Part shown: one piece after another, positions 5,943-15,827 of the stretch | Layout: every line of letters begins with the position of its first letter | Numbering within the stretch: the stretch's first letter is position 1 | Origin: Anaerolineae bacterium | Lineage (GTDB): Bacteria; Chloroflexota; Anaerolineae; Promineifilales; Promineifilaceae | Assembly (NCBI GenBank): GCA_007123775.1 | Contig: SLGK01000087.1 | Location: forward strand, 1 to 34,944 | Direction of reading: 5' to 3' | Length of the DNA stretch: 34,944 bases | Position numbers and translations under genes: made by a program | The notes under the pieces: generated by a model | Told to the model about the DNA's origin: nothing | What the model saw: the letters and a program-made list of their open reading frames with translations, nothing else | Databases searched by the model: none

Positions 5943-7271
5943 ATGCCCAAAATAACCTTCATCGGTGCCGGCAGCACCGTCTTTGCCAAAAATCTGATGG
6001 GAGACATCCTCAGTTTCCCCGAATTGGCCCAAAGCCACATTGTACTACACGATATTGACGCCGAACGGCTGCGAACCTCTGAGATTGTGGGCCACAAAGT
6101 GGCCGAAGCTACCGGGACCAGCCCCACCATCACGGCCACCACCGACCGCCGCGCCGCCCTCGACGGGGCCGACTACGCCATCTGCATGATTCAGGTCGGC
6201 GGCTACAAACCGGCCACCGTCATCGACTTTGAAATCCCCAAAAAGTACGGCCTGCGTCAGACCATCGCCGATACGCTGGGTATCGGCGGCATTATGCGCG
6301 GCCTGCGCACCATCCCCGTCCTGCTGGAAATGTGCCGCGACATGGAAGAATTGTGCCCTGATGTTACTTTTCTTAACTATGTCAACCCGATGGTGATGAA
6401 CTGCTGGGCCATCGACCGGGCCAGCCGCATCAAAACGGTCGGCCTCTGCCACAGCGTGCCCCACACCGCCGGGGAACTGGCCTACGACATGGGCATCCCG
6501 GTCGAGGAAATCAACTACCTGGTGGCCGGCATCAACCACATGGCCTTTTTCCTAAAGCTGGAGCGGGATGGGGTTGATCTCTACCCCGCGCTGCATGAGG
6601 TGATTGCCAACGGCCGTATCCCGGACGGCAACCGGGTCCGCTACGACATGCTGCAGCGGCTGGGCTACTTTGTCACCGAATCGAGCGAGCATTTCAGCGA
6701 ATACGTGCCCTGGTTCATCAAACGCGAGCGGCCCGATTTAATTGAGCGGTACAACATCCCGCTGGATGAGTACATTCGCCGCTGTGAAAATCAGATAGCG
6801 GGCTGGGAGGCCCTGCGTGACTATCTGGAAGACCCCGACAGCCAGCTTGAGATTTCGCGCAGTGTCGAATATGGTTCGGAAATCATCCACAGTTTGGAAA
6901 CGGGCCAGCCGCGTGTGGTCTATGGCAACGTGCCTAACGACCAATTGATCGACAATTTACCGGTCGGTGTGCCCGTGGAAGTGCCTTGCCTGGTGGATAA
7001 GAACGGCATCCAGCCCACCCGCATCGGCAGCCTGCCGCCCCATTTGGCCGCGCTGATGCAGACCAATATCAACGTCCATGCCCTGACGGTTGAGGCCGCC
7101 CTGACGCAGCGGCGTGACCACATCTACCACGCCGCCATGCTTGACCCGCATACGGCCGCCGAGCTTGATTTGGATCAGATTTGGTCGCTGGTAGACGAAT
7201 TGATTGACGCCCATGACGGGATTGGTTACAGTCAGGAGGAAATTACGCCACCAACGTCAAACGGCCGTTAA
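5943..7271 (+). CDS. GH4 family NAD-dependent alpha-glycosidase (alpha-galactosidase/alpha-glucosidase)
   Basis: A 442-residue cytoplasmic enzyme of glycoside hydrolase family 4, which cleaves glycosides by an oxidation-elimination route using NAD+ and a divalent metal. The N-terminal FIGAGSTVFAKN is the dinucleotide-binding loop. C169 in LCHSVPHTAGE and H199 in GINHMAFF correspond to the metal-binding cysteine and histidine of the family. LNYVNPM is also characteristic. The sequence is closer to the MelA/AglA-type alpha-galactosidase or alpha-glucosidase subgroup than to 6-phospho-glucosidases; the exact substrate is not settled. ATG 5943 is chosen because AGGAG (5933-5937) lies five bases upstream; an in-frame ATG at 5880 would add a peptide encoded by the tandem repeat and has no ribosome-binding site. 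It pairs with the GH42 gene upstream. Confidence 0.9.
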   Translation: MPKITFIGAGSTVFAKNLMGDILSFPELAQSHIVLHDIDAERLRTSEIVGHKVAEATGTSPTITATTDRRAALDGADYAICMIQVGGYKPATVIDFEIPKKYGLRQTIADTLGIGGIMRGLRTIPVLLEMCRDMEELCPDVTFLNYVNPMVMNCWAIDRASRIKTVGLCHSVPHTAGELAYDMGIPVEEINYLVAGINHMAFFLKLERDGVDLYPALHEVIANGRIPDGNRVRYDMLQRLGYFVTESSEHFSEYVPWFIKRERPDLIERYNIPLDEYIRRCENQIAGWEALRDYLEDPDSQLEISRSVEYGSEIIHSLETGQPRVVYGNVPNDQLIDNLPVGVPVEVPCLVDKNGIQPTRIGSLPPHLAALMQTNINVHALTVEAALTQRRDHIYHAAMLDPHTAAELDLDQIWSLVDELIDAHDGIGYSQEEITPPTSNGR

Positions 7272-7393
7272 CTACCATCATCGTTCCCAGAGGATCGTTC
7301 GGCACTGCGCTCGCGCCGGGTGGTCCATGACGAGTCAGCAAAGCGTGGCTCCAAATCGCATATTTCCGCCGTAGGTCAAAAAGGAACAGAGAA

Positions 7394-9283
7394 ATGGGCA
7401 CACTACCAGAAAATGGGCAGGACGCGCCGGTAAAACAGCAGACCGCTGCCGCACCATCAAGCCAGGAAAAATGGCGCATTAAAAACGAAACGCCGCGCTA
7501 TATGTTGCTGCGAGCCACCGCTGCTACGCTGGAACTACCGCCATTGGCCACACGGGTCATCTCTGCCGAACAGCACGAGAAATTGAGCGGTCCGCTAGAA
7601 AAACTGGTAGAACTCAATGCCATCAGGTGCGATCCGATTCTTGCCCACGACGAGCAGGACTACCCGATCTTCTCACTCGGTTGTGGCGTATGGGTATTGG
7701 TCGGTTTTGGCCTTTTGCTGCTGGTAAGTAACCTCACCAGCGTCGACCTGTTGCAGCAGGTGATGAACAGTGCCGGGTTTGTCGTCCTGGCCTTACTTGT
7801 CCTGTTCGTGACGATAGATATTGGCCGCTACGTTTACCAGCGCAGCGATACGTCCTGGTCCTCCCTGCTCACCTCTTTCGTCAGGTCAATCCTGCGTCTC
7901 ATAAATATTCTGGTCGTTGTTGCCCTCGTCGTCCTGATAACGGGTGGATTGATCTACGCCTTTCGCGGAGAAGCAGAAGCTGTCCAGGAGACCGTGCCGG
8001 CGTTCTTTGCTTCCCCGGTTGGCATGGCCCGTCTATTGCAAGCGCTATTCATTGTCATCGCCTCCTTACTGCCCGCCTTGATGTATTTCCTCTTCCGCCG
8101 CCGCCGTATTGAAACGGTGGAGCAGCGCTTTTTGGAAGATATGCTGCGTCTGGACCCCGATGTCTGGACTATAGCCGATGCCAGAGCCAAATATGAGCCG
8201 CTCTTTGAGGAAACGTATGGCGGCAGCGGTTCAAACTTCTTGCTAGGGTCCGGCCTGCCAATTGTCCTGGCCACGCTGTTGATTTTGCTGGGGTGGATTC
8301 TCGTTTTACTGCCTTTTGGCCCAATTGACGACCCGCTGCCCGCCAGCTTTGATCGCCTGTTTGTGCCCGGCCAAACCGTCGTTAACTTCGCTTTTTTGGG
8401 GGCCTATTACTTTGCCGTAGGCATGGCCTTTCGCCGCTACGTCCGCGCCGATCTGACGCCTAAAGCGTACACCCAGATGATTTTGCGCCTTTTGCTGGCG
8501 CTTATCCTGGGCTGGATATTGGCCACGATGGGCGTCTTTCTGGATACGGAGTCTGGTCTGTTGGCCACAACGGGCGCGACGCTGCTCTATGCTCTCGTTT
8601 TTCTGGTGGCCATTTTTCCGGATACCGGGTTGCTGCTCATACGAGAGACGTTGCGCAGCCGCCTGGGGGGCAGTTTGCCCGGCGTCACCGCCGAGGAGCA
8701 TCCATTGACCCAGCTTGAGGGTGTCAACATCTATGACCAGGCTCGCCTGTTGGAAGAGGGTATCGAAAATGTAGCCAACCTGGCCCACAATGATTTGCCG
8801 GCGCTGATATTGAATACGCGCTTGCCGACAGAGCGGGTGATTGATTTGTTTGATCAGGCCATCCTTTATCTCCATCTCGGCCTGAAAAGTGAAGAGGTCG
8901 ATATGCGTCGTAAACGACTGCTGACCTATGGCATTCGCACGGCTACCGACCTGGAACGGGCCTACCAGGTAGCCCGGTCGCCAACAGGAAATGAAGCGGG
9001 TAGGGCGGCCACGATTGCCCTTGATGAATTCCTGGCCATCCTGGATGATTGGGATGGGTTGGCCGCCGCTGATTCTGAAATGGATGATGGCCGGACCAAA
9101 CGGCCGTATCGGTTGGCGGTATTGCTGAAGGTGATGCAGGATGATGACTGGATGCCCCACTTGCGTAAATGGCGACGCCTGGAAGAGGAAATGATGGAAT
9201 GGATCATCGTCTCCCAGGCAGATATTGACCAGGGACGCCATCTTTCCGTCATGCCCGCCAGCTACCTGCCGGTTTCCCCCTGA
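7394..9283 (+). CDS. Multi-spanning membrane protein of unknown function
   Basis: A 629-residue protein; AAGGA at 7381-7385 precedes ATG 7394 by 8 bases. The N-terminal 95 residues look soluble. About eight hydrophobic segments follow, starting around GVWVLVGFGLLLLV and ending near ALVFLVAIFPDTGLLL. A cytoplasmic loop with RRRR and an acidic helical stretch splits them after the fourth, suggesting two four-helix halves. The last 200 residues are soluble and helical. They include ARLLEEGIENVANLAHNDLP and LLTYGIRTATDLERAYQ, which look like helix-hairpin-helix or SAM-like repeats usually used for binding or oligomerisation. No catalytic or transporter motif is recognised. The next gene is a histidine kinase in the same direction, 105 bases away. 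No function is assigned. Confidence 0.85.
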   Translation: MGTLPENGQDAPVKQQTAAAPSSQEKWRIKNETPRYMLLRATAATLELPPLATRVISAEQHEKLSGPLEKLVELNAIRCDPILAHDEQDYPIFSLGCGVWVLVGFGLLLLVSNLTSVDLLQQVMNSAGFVVLALLVLFVTIDIGRYVYQRSDTSWSSLLTSFVRSILRLINILVVVALVVLITGGLIYAFRGEAEAVQETVPAFFASPVGMARLLQALFIVIASLLPALMYFLFRRRRIETVEQRFLEDMLRLDPDVWTIADARAKYEPLFEETYGGSGSNFLLGSGLPIVLATLLILLGWILVLLPFGPIDDPLPASFDRLFVPGQTVVNFAFLGAYYFAVGMAFRRYVRADLTPKAYTQMILRLLLALILGWILATMGVFLDTESGLLATTGATLLYALVFLVAIFPDTGLLLIRETLRSRLGGSLPGVTAEEHPLTQLEGVNIYDQARLLEEGIENVANLAHNDLPALILNTRLPTERVIDLFDQAILYLHLGLKSEEVDMRRKRLLTYGIRTATDLERAYQVARSPTGNEAGRAATIALDEFLAILDDWDGLAAADSEMDDGRTKRPYRLAVLLKVMQDDDWMPHLRKWRRLEEEMMEWIIVSQADIDQGRHLSVMPASYLPVSP

Positions 9284-9388
9284 TGCCAAATAGTGTAGAA
9301 TAATTGCTCGGCAATTATTCGTGTGATGGTGTTGTACGCTGCTTTAACCACTGGTTGTGGGGGCAATGGGCAACCAGGCAGGAATGTG

Positions 9389-11935
9389 ATGGGAATCAAC
9401 CACAAACCGTTTCTTGCACCGCCAACGTTTACCAACGACTGGCACGCCTCTCATGTTGCCAGCTTGCTGAACACCATTCTGCTCATCACCATTGCCATCA
9501 ACCTGGCGCTTAACCCGGTCCTGGTGCTGGTCCTCGATAATCCGACGCCCAGCCTGGTGGTCAATGGTATCCTGCTGGCCGCGCAGGTAGTCCTCTGGCT
9601 GGCTCTGCGCCGTGGGTACGTGTCTGAAAGCAGTTTCCTCTTTTGCCTCGCACTGTGGGCCTACGTTACCATTATTTCTTACAGCTTTGGCGGGTATAGC
9701 AGCCTGCTGCCTACCGGCTACGTGGTGCTGGCCCTGGTTGCCACCATATTGTTGCCCCGCCCGGCCAGCTATGGCTTCTATGGCCTGACAGTGATTAGCC
9801 TGGGCGTTATCGCTTTTCTGGAACTGATGGGTTGGCTGCCGCCCTCATTGGTACCGCTTACGCCAGCCTATACGAGCGTGGTACTTGTCTTTACGCTGGC
9901 GGCAATTGTGGCCCTGCTGGGCTTGGCCGTCGGCGAAACGACGGAGGCATTGGCGCGAGCGCAACAGGAACTGGTCGAACGCAGCGAGCTAGAAGCGGCG
10001 CAGCGTGGGGCCGAAAAGCGGATTCGTTACCTGGCCAGTCTGCTCGAAAATGTCTCTGACGCTGTTATTTCTACTGACCCGACCGCGACCATCCGCAGTT
10101 GGAATCGGGGTGCCACTGCTATCTATGGCTATTCCGCCGCAGAAGCCATTGGCCAACCCCTAGCCGACCTGCTGCCCACGACTTTCGCTGCTGGTGACTT
10201 AGAAGCAGTCAGCAAGCAGCTTCAAAAACAGGGCGTCTGGAAAGGAGAAGTGGTACAGTCGGACAAAGACGGCCGTCTCCGCCACATTTTTGCTTCTGTA
10301 AGCCTTATTAACGACCCGGCCGGCAACCCCGGTGGCCTGGTTACTGTCAACCGGGACATTAGCGAACGGAAGCGGGCGGAAGAGGCACTGCGTGAAAGCG
10401 AGGCCCATCTCAAAAGGGCACAGCGGATTGCCCGCCTGGGCAGTTGGGAGCTTGACCTTCAAACCGGCAAATTGTCCTGGTCGGATGAAGTGTACCGTAT
10501 TTTTGAAACCGAGCGGCAGGCATTTACGGCTACCTACGAAGCCTTTTTGTCTTTTGTTCATCCTGATGATAGAGACATGGTGGATCAGGTTTATAGAAGC
10601 ACGGTGCGAAATAGAACTTCTTATGCCATTGTGCACCGGCTGCTGCTGCCCGGCGGTCAGGTGAAACATGTTCAAGAACAGGCCGAAACAATTTATGATG
10701 ATGACGGCATTCCCCTGCGCTCTACCGGCACCGTCCAGGACATCACCAAACTGAAACAGGCCGAAGAGGCGCTGCGCCAGAGTGAAAGGCGTTACCGTGC
10801 CCTTATCGATACGCTGGAAATTGCGCTGTGTCGCTGGTTGCCAGACACAACGCTGACCTTCACCAACGAGATGTACCGTCAGGCGTTTGGCATCAAAGGG
10901 GAAGCAAGCGGGCAAAAGTGGCTGCAATATTTACCGGAAGGGCCTCGTGGCGAGACGGCCGCTTTTGTCCAAGAAGTGGCCCAAAATCCGCGCACGGTTG
11001 TTTATGAACACCCGGTCATATTTGAAGACGGCCGTATGCGACACTTTCAATGGATTGACACGCCAATCTTTGATGCTGACGGCACGCTCGTCGAATTCCA
11101 GTCGGTGGGCCTGGATATTACCGAGCGCAAGCAGGCTGAGGAAGAAATCCGCCTGCTAAACAGCGAGCTGGAGCAGCGTGTTGCCCAGCGCACGGCGCAA
11201 CTGGAAGCGGCCAATAAGGAACTGGAAGCCTTTGCCTATTCCGTCTCGCACGACCTGCGTGCCCCGCTGCGGGCTATGGAGGGCTTCAGTGCCGCCCTGC
11301 TTACCCACTACCCCGACCACCTGGATGAGACGGGTCGCCACTATCTGGACCGCATCCAAAACGCTGCCCGGCGCATGGGTCAGTTGATCAATGACTTGCT
11401 GGCCCTTTCCCGCGTTACACGTCGCCAGCCGGTTTACGAAATGGTCAGTCTCAGCGACCTGGCAGCCGAGATTATTGCCGAGTTGCAGGCGAGTGAGCCA
11501 CAGCGCGACGTAGACTGGGTTATCGCCGAGGGACTGACCGTCCGGGGCGACCGGGAATTGTTGCGGCTGGCCCTCTTCAATTTACTGGCAAATGGCTGGA
11601 AATTTACGACCACTCAAGCGCAGGCTAGGGTAGAATTCGGTGCGATAGCGGCGGGAGACCTTACCCACACCGAGACAACGGCCGTCACCACCACCCTCTT
11701 GCCCACGCAGTCCGTCTATTATGTGCGCGACAACGGGGTCGGGTTCGACATGGCCTATGCCGACAAGTTGTTTACGCCCTTCCAGCGGCTGCACGCCATG
11801 GCTGAGTTTCCCGGCACTGGCATTGGTCTGGCGACGGTGCAGCGCATTCTAGCTCGCCATGGTGGCCATATTTGGGTCACTGCCCAGGAGAACCAGGGCG
11901 CTACTTTTTATTTCACAATTGGAGACACCGCATGA
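9389..11935 (+). CDS. Membrane-bound PAS-domain sensor histidine kinase
   Basis: An 848-residue kinase if started at ATG 9389, which has AGGAA five bases upstream; an in-frame start at 9323 would add 22 residues without a good site. Six hydrophobic segments fill about residues 20-200 and form a compact membrane sensor. A coiled coil follows, then three PAS/PAC repeats (about residues 225-345, 350-470 and 480-600), each ending in the typical DIT/DIS-ERK junction. The HisKA domain has the phospho-accepting H621 in AYSVSHDLRAPLRAMEG. The HATPase domain shows YYVRDNGVGFD and GTGIGLATVQRI. There is no receiver, and the stop overlaps the start of the receiver gene by ATGA, so that protein is the likely phosphate acceptor. 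The ligand is unknown. Confidence 0.92.
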   Translation: MGINHKPFLAPPTFTNDWHASHVASLLNTILLITIAINLALNPVLVLVLDNPTPSLVVNGILLAAQVVLWLALRRGYVSESSFLFCLALWAYVTIISYSFGGYSSLLPTGYVVLALVATILLPRPASYGFYGLTVISLGVIAFLELMGWLPPSLVPLTPAYTSVVLVFTLAAIVALLGLAVGETTEALARAQQELVERSELEAAQRGAEKRIRYLASLLENVSDAVISTDPTATIRSWNRGATAIYGYSAAEAIGQPLADLLPTTFAAGDLEAVSKQLQKQGVWKGEVVQSDKDGRLRHIFASVSLINDPAGNPGGLVTVNRDISERKRAEEALRESEAHLKRAQRIARLGSWELDLQTGKLSWSDEVYRIFETERQAFTATYEAFLSFVHPDDRDMVDQVYRSTVRNRTSYAIVHRLLLPGGQVKHVQEQAETIYDDDGIPLRSTGTVQDITKLKQAEEALRQSERRYRALIDTLEIALCRWLPDTTLTFTNEMYRQAFGIKGEASGQKWLQYLPEGPRGETAAFVQEVAQNPRTVVYEHPVIFEDGRMRHFQWIDTPIFDADGTLVEFQSVGLDITERKQAEEEIRLLNSELEQRVAQRTAQLEAANKELEAFAYSVSHDLRAPLRAMEGFSAALLTHYPDHLDETGRHYLDRIQNAARRMGQLINDLLALSRVTRRQPVYEMVSLSDLAAEIIAELQASEPQRDVDWVIAEGLTVRGDRELLRLALFNLLANGWKFTTTQAQARVEFGAIAAGDLTHTETTAVTTTLLPTQSVYYVRDNGVGFDMAYADKLFTPFQRLHAMAEFPGTGIGLATVQRILARHGGHIWVTAQENQGATFYFTIGDTA

Positions 11936-12375
11936 GAAACAAGACCATTCTGCTGGTGGAAGACAATCCCGACGACGAAGAGCTGACAATGCTGGCCTTA
12001 CGCGAAAGCCACATTCTGAACGAGGTGGTGGTCGTGCGCGATGGGGTGGAAGCGCTGGATTACCTGATGGGTACGGGGCCGTACGCGGCGCAACCGCCAG
12101 AGCTGCCGCAGGTAGTTTTGCTTGATTTGAAGTTGCCCAGGTTGGATGGTCTGGACGTGCTGCAGCGGCTGCGTGCCAACGAACGCACCGCCCTTGTCCC
12201 GGTAGTCATCCTGACCTCCTCCAGCGAGGAAGAAGATATTCTGGCCAGCTACCGGCTAGGCGCTAACAGCTACGTCCGCAAACCGGTGGCGTTCGAGAAA
12301 TTTGTAAAGGCCGTACGCCAGTTGGGGCTATATTGGCTACTATTGAATGAGGGACCGCCGTTGCGAGGCCGGTAA
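11932..12375 (+). CDS. Single-domain response regulator, CheY/Rcp1-like
   Basis: A 147-residue receiver domain with no output domain. ATG 11932 overlaps the kinase stop (ATGA), and GGAG lies 7 bases upstream. VEDNPDDEEL carries the metal-binding acidic pair, D65 in LLDLKLPRLDG is the phosphorylation site, the threonine in ILTSSSEE and the lysine in VRKPVAFEKF complete the active site. The longer loop after helix 2 (GTGPYAAQPPELPQ) is typical of Rcp1-type regulators, which commonly partner PAS or phytochrome kinases. It probably shuttles phosphate from the kinase encoded upstream, possibly to the hybrid kinase downstream. Confidence 0.93.
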   Translation: MRNKTILLVEDNPDDEELTMLALRESHILNEVVVVRDGVEALDYLMGTGPYAAQPPELPQVVLLDLKLPRLDGLDVLQRLRANERTALVPVVILTSSSEEEDILASYRLGANSYVRKPVAFEKFVKAVRQLGLYWLLLNEGPPLRGR

Positions 12376-12521
12376 AGCGTATTATTCTGGTGGGGATGAG
12401 CCGGCCGCTTGCCGCCCGGACGAGGCTGGCTCAGCCAGTATTATTCGTAGACCGCCGGCATAGACGGCAACCACCAACCTGGCCGACTAATGGCGGGCAA
12501 TTGATAGGAAAGGCAACACGT

Positions 12522-15500
12522 ATGGCAACACCTTTACGTCTGTTGATTGTTGAAGACAAGAGCGACGATGCGGAACTGATTGCGCTACGACTGGAGGCTG
12601 AGGGATTTGCCCCTGAATGGCGGCGGGTGGAAACGGCCGCCGATTATCTGGCCGCTTTGGCAGACGGCCGTTCGGCCAACCGCCCTTACGACCTGATCCT
12701 TTGTGACTGGCGTCTGCCGCAGTTTGACGGTCTGCGGGCGCTGCGTATGTTGCGCGAAGCGGGCGACGATACGCCGTTTATTCTGGTTTCCGGTTCTATT
12801 GGTGAAGAAACGGCCGTAGACCTGTTGCGGGCCGGGGCTAATGATTACGTTCTCAAAGACCGCCCTGGCCGTCTGGGTCAGGCCGTGCGCCATGCCCTGG
12901 AAGATAGACAACTGCGCCAGGAGCGACACCAGGCCGAGGCAGCCCTGCGCCAGCGAGAAACGATTTTGGAAGCCGTGGCTTTTGTAGCGGCTCGCTTTCT
13001 GGCGGCCGTAGATTGGGAAGCCGAAATAGACGGCATCCTGGCCCGTTTAGGTGAGGCCACTGGCGTCAGTCGCGTTTACGTGTTTGAAAACAGCCGCAGC
13101 CCAGAGGGAAAGCTACTCACCAGCCATCGCTTTGAATGGTGTGCTTCAGATGTGGCCCCTCAAATTGATAATCCGGCGCTGCGAAGTTTGCCGATTGAAC
13201 TGCTGGCCGACGGCCTTTGGGCCAATACGTTGGGTCGGGGTGACCTCATCTATGGCCACGTGCGCGATCTTTCCGCCGACGAACAAGCTGTGTTGAGACC
13301 CCAGGCCATCCTTTCTCTGGCCGTATTACCTGTCTTTGCCAACGAACAATGGTGGGGTTTTGTCGGGTTTGACCAGTGTGACCAGGAGCGGGATTGGTCG
13401 CCCGTTGAACTGGAATCACTAAGGGCGGCCGTCAATACCCTCGGTGTGGCTATTGAGCGCAAGCGGGCGGTACAGACGCTGCGGGCTGAGCGAGACTTTT
13501 CGGCGCAAATATTGAATGCTATGGGGCAAGGCGTGACGGTGGTTAATGCCGACGGGTATCTCGAATACGTTAACCCCGCTCTGGCTGAGATGCTTGGCCG
13601 CCCGGTGGCTGACCTGCTGGGGCGTTCACCCAAGGAGCTGGTCCACAGCGACTCCGAGGCCGCCCTGGATGAGGCCTGGAAGCTACGTGAAACCGGGCAG
13701 AGCAATACCTACGAGACGCGCCTGCTGCACGCGGAAGGCCGTCAACTGATGGCCTTAATCACCGGCACGCCGCGTTACCAGGACGGTCACTTCAACGGTG
13801 CTGTCGCCGTCATCACCAACATCACAGAACGCAAGGAGCAAGAACGCAAACTAGAGGTAATCGCCGCTTTTAGTGCCGCCATTCGTCAGGCTGAAACGCT
13901 CAATGAATTGCTACCGGTTGTATTGGACCAAGTGTTGTTACGGCTGGATGTGGCTGGGGCTGCCTTGCAACTACGCAATCGCCTCACCGGCGAATTGACA
14001 ACCGAGCTAGGGCGGGGCAGTTGGGCAGCGCTCACCGACGTGTCTGATCCCCTGCTAGCCGGGCCGGGGGCGCGGGTGCTGGTTGACGGTGAGCCTTATC
14101 TAAACAATAACGTCCGTAGCGATCCGGACCTGAACGGCTCGGATGACCTGGCGGTCTGCCACGCCATCGCCGGTGTACCGCTCACGGCGCAGGGTCGTAT
14201 CATTGGCCTGCTCTGGGCAGGCAGCCACCGCTCCCTGTCAGATTACGATCTGCGCCTGCTCCAGGCGTTGGCCGACATAGTGGCCAACGCCATTCAGCGG
14301 GAAAGTCTACGTGCCGCGATTAACGCCCAGGCGCAGCAGTTGCAGACAATTTTAGACACCGTGCCCGAGGGGGTCCTGCTGTTGGATGAGTCGGGACGGG
14401 TCTTGTTGGCCAATCCGGTGGCGACGCAAACGTTGGCCATGCTGGCGCAGCAAGATGACCAACAGTGTATTACGCACCTGGCCGGTCGGCCGTTGGCCGC
14501 GTTCACGGCCCCGGCGGCGCTGGGTGCCTGGCATGAGTTAGAAGTAGAGCAGCGGTTCTTCCAGGCGATGGTGCGGCCTTTGGCCCAGGAGGAGGAGGGA
14601 ACCAGGGAAGAAAACGGCCGTCGCTGGGTGCTGGTGTTTAGCGATGAAACGGAGCTGCGGGAACGGCAGCGCTATCAGCAGGCGCAAGAGCGTCTGGCCG
14701 TTGTCGGCCAACTGGCCGCCGGCATTGCCCACGATTTCAACAACATTATGGGAACCATTGCCTTGTACGCCGACCTCCTGGAAAGGGCACCTGAATTCTC
14801 GGAACAGCAGCGTCGCCAACTCAACACTATCCGTGTTCAGGCTAACCGGGCTGCCAATCTGGTACAGCAAATCCTGGATTTTGGCCGCCGGTCTGTCAGC
14901 CAGCGACAGCCGCTCGATTTGTTGCCGTTGATCAAAGAGCTGCTCCAGCTGTGGGAGCGTATCCTGCCTGAAAACATTCGCCTGGAGCTGGGCTATGATC
15001 GGCGTGATTACGTTGTCAACGCCGATGCTACCCAAATGCAGCAGGTGTTCATGAACCTGGCCCTAAACGCACGGGACGCTATGCCCAATGGTGGGACGAT
15101 GCGGCTGACGCTGACCACGCTCAGGCTGGCCCCCAACCAGCCGCCGCCGCTGCCCGATCTGACCCCTGGCGACTGGGTGCAGATCACGGTAACTGATTCG
15201 GGCGAAGGCATACGGCCTGAGGTTTTGCCCCACATTTTTGAGCCATTTTTTACGACCAAGAAGCCGGGCGACGGGACGGGGCTGGGTCTGGCCCAGGTTT
15301 ATGGCATTATCAAGCAGCATGAGGGGGCTATTGACGTGCAGAGCGGGGTTGGTAGTGAGCAGACTGCTTTTGCGATCTACCTGCCGGCCCTGTCTCAGAC
15401 CCAGGTTGAACAGGAACGGCCGTTGCCGCAGATGACGTTCAGGGGTAGTGGCGAAACTGTCCTGTTGGTAGAAGATGATACCACGCTGCAAGCGGCAACG

Positions 15501-15827
15501 GCCGAACTGCTGGAACTATTGGGCTATCGCGTACTACAAGCACAACACGGCGAAGAAGCACTGGCTCTATTGGCCCAAGAGCCGGTGGCCCTGGTACTCA
15601 GCGATCTGGTGATGCCCCACATGGGCGGTGGCGAGTTGAGTAAACAGCTGCAAGCCATGTATCCCCAAACAAAGCTGATCCTGATGACCGGTTATGCCCC
15701 GCAGGGCGAACACGCCCGGCTGTCGCAGGAGGGAATCACCTGGTTGCAAAAACCGTTCGACGCCATCACGCTGGCAGCCGCCGTACGGGCCGCCCTACTC
15801 GCCAATTCCGGGCAACTGTCCCGATAA
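12522..15827 (+). CDS. Hybrid histidine kinase with receiver domains at both ends
   Basis: An 1101-residue soluble protein; ATG 12522 follows AGGAAAGG, and the frame extends 44 codons further upstream without support. Domain order: receiver (1-125, phospho-site D62 in LILCDWRLPQFDG), coiled coil, GAF (about 150-310), PAS (about 325-440), GAF (about 450-600), PAS (about 605-700), HisKA with H737 in AAGIAHDFNNIMGT, HATPase (FEPFFTTKKPGDGTGLGLAQVYGI), and a second receiver (about 975-1095, D1028 in LVLSDLVMPHMGG). The histidine box is of the NtrB-like HDFNN type. No HPt domain is present here or elsewhere in the window, so onward transfer would need a partner. No membrane segment is seen, so signals are probably cytoplasmic or relayed by the receiver encoded just upstream. 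Confidence 0.92.
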   Translation: MATPLRLLIVEDKSDDAELIALRLEAEGFAPEWRRVETAADYLAALADGRSANRPYDLILCDWRLPQFDGLRALRMLREAGDDTPFILVSGSIGEETAVDLLRAGANDYVLKDRPGRLGQAVRHALEDRQLRQERHQAEAALRQRETILEAVAFVAARFLAAVDWEAEIDGILARLGEATGVSRVYVFENSRSPEGKLLTSHRFEWCASDVAPQIDNPALRSLPIELLADGLWANTLGRGDLIYGHVRDLSADEQAVLRPQAILSLAVLPVFANEQWWGFVGFDQCDQERDWSPVELESLRAAVNTLGVAIERKRAVQTLRAERDFSAQILNAMGQGVTVVNADGYLEYVNPALAEMLGRPVADLLGRSPKELVHSDSEAALDEAWKLRETGQSNTYETRLLHAEGRQLMALITGTPRYQDGHFNGAVAVITNITERKEQERKLEVIAAFSAAIRQAETLNELLPVVLDQVLLRLDVAGAALQLRNRLTGELTTELGRGSWAALTDVSDPLLAGPGARVLVDGEPYLNNNVRSDPDLNGSDDLAVCHAIAGVPLTAQGRIIGLLWAGSHRSLSDYDLRLLQALADIVANAIQRESLRAAINAQAQQLQTILDTVPEGVLLLDESGRVLLANPVATQTLAMLAQQDDQQCITHLAGRPLAAFTAPAALGAWHELEVEQRFFQAMVRPLAQEEEGTREENGRRWVLVFSDETELRERQRYQQAQERLAVVGQLAAGIAHDFNNIMGTIALYADLLERAPEFSEQQRRQLNTIRVQANRAANLVQQILDFGRRSVSQRQPLDLLPLIKELLQLWERILPENIRLELGYDRRDYVVNADATQMQQVFMNLALNARDAMPNGGTMRLTLTTLRLAPNQPPPLPDLTPGDWVQITVTDSGEGIRPEVLPHIFEPFFTTKKPGDGTGLGLAQVYGIIKQHEGAIDVQSGVGSEQTAFAIYLPALSQTQVEQERPLPQMTFRGSGETVLLVEDDTTLQAATAELLELLGYRVLQAQHGEEALALLAQEPVALVLSDLVMPHMGGGELSKQLQAMYPQTKLILMTGYAPQGEHARLSQEGITWLQKPFDAITLAAAVRAALLANSGQLSR

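Noticed and set aside
8306-9289. A 327-codon open frame on the minus strand, antisense to the membrane protein gene
   Set aside because: The composition is glutamine- and glycine-rich without motifs, there is no ribosome-binding site, and the plus-strand frame shows clear membrane-helix patterning. It is a GC-rich shadow frame.
10199-10927. A 242-codon minus-strand open frame opposite the PAS region of the first kinase
   Set aside because: No motif and no start signal; the sense frame has three clear PAS/PAC repeats across it.
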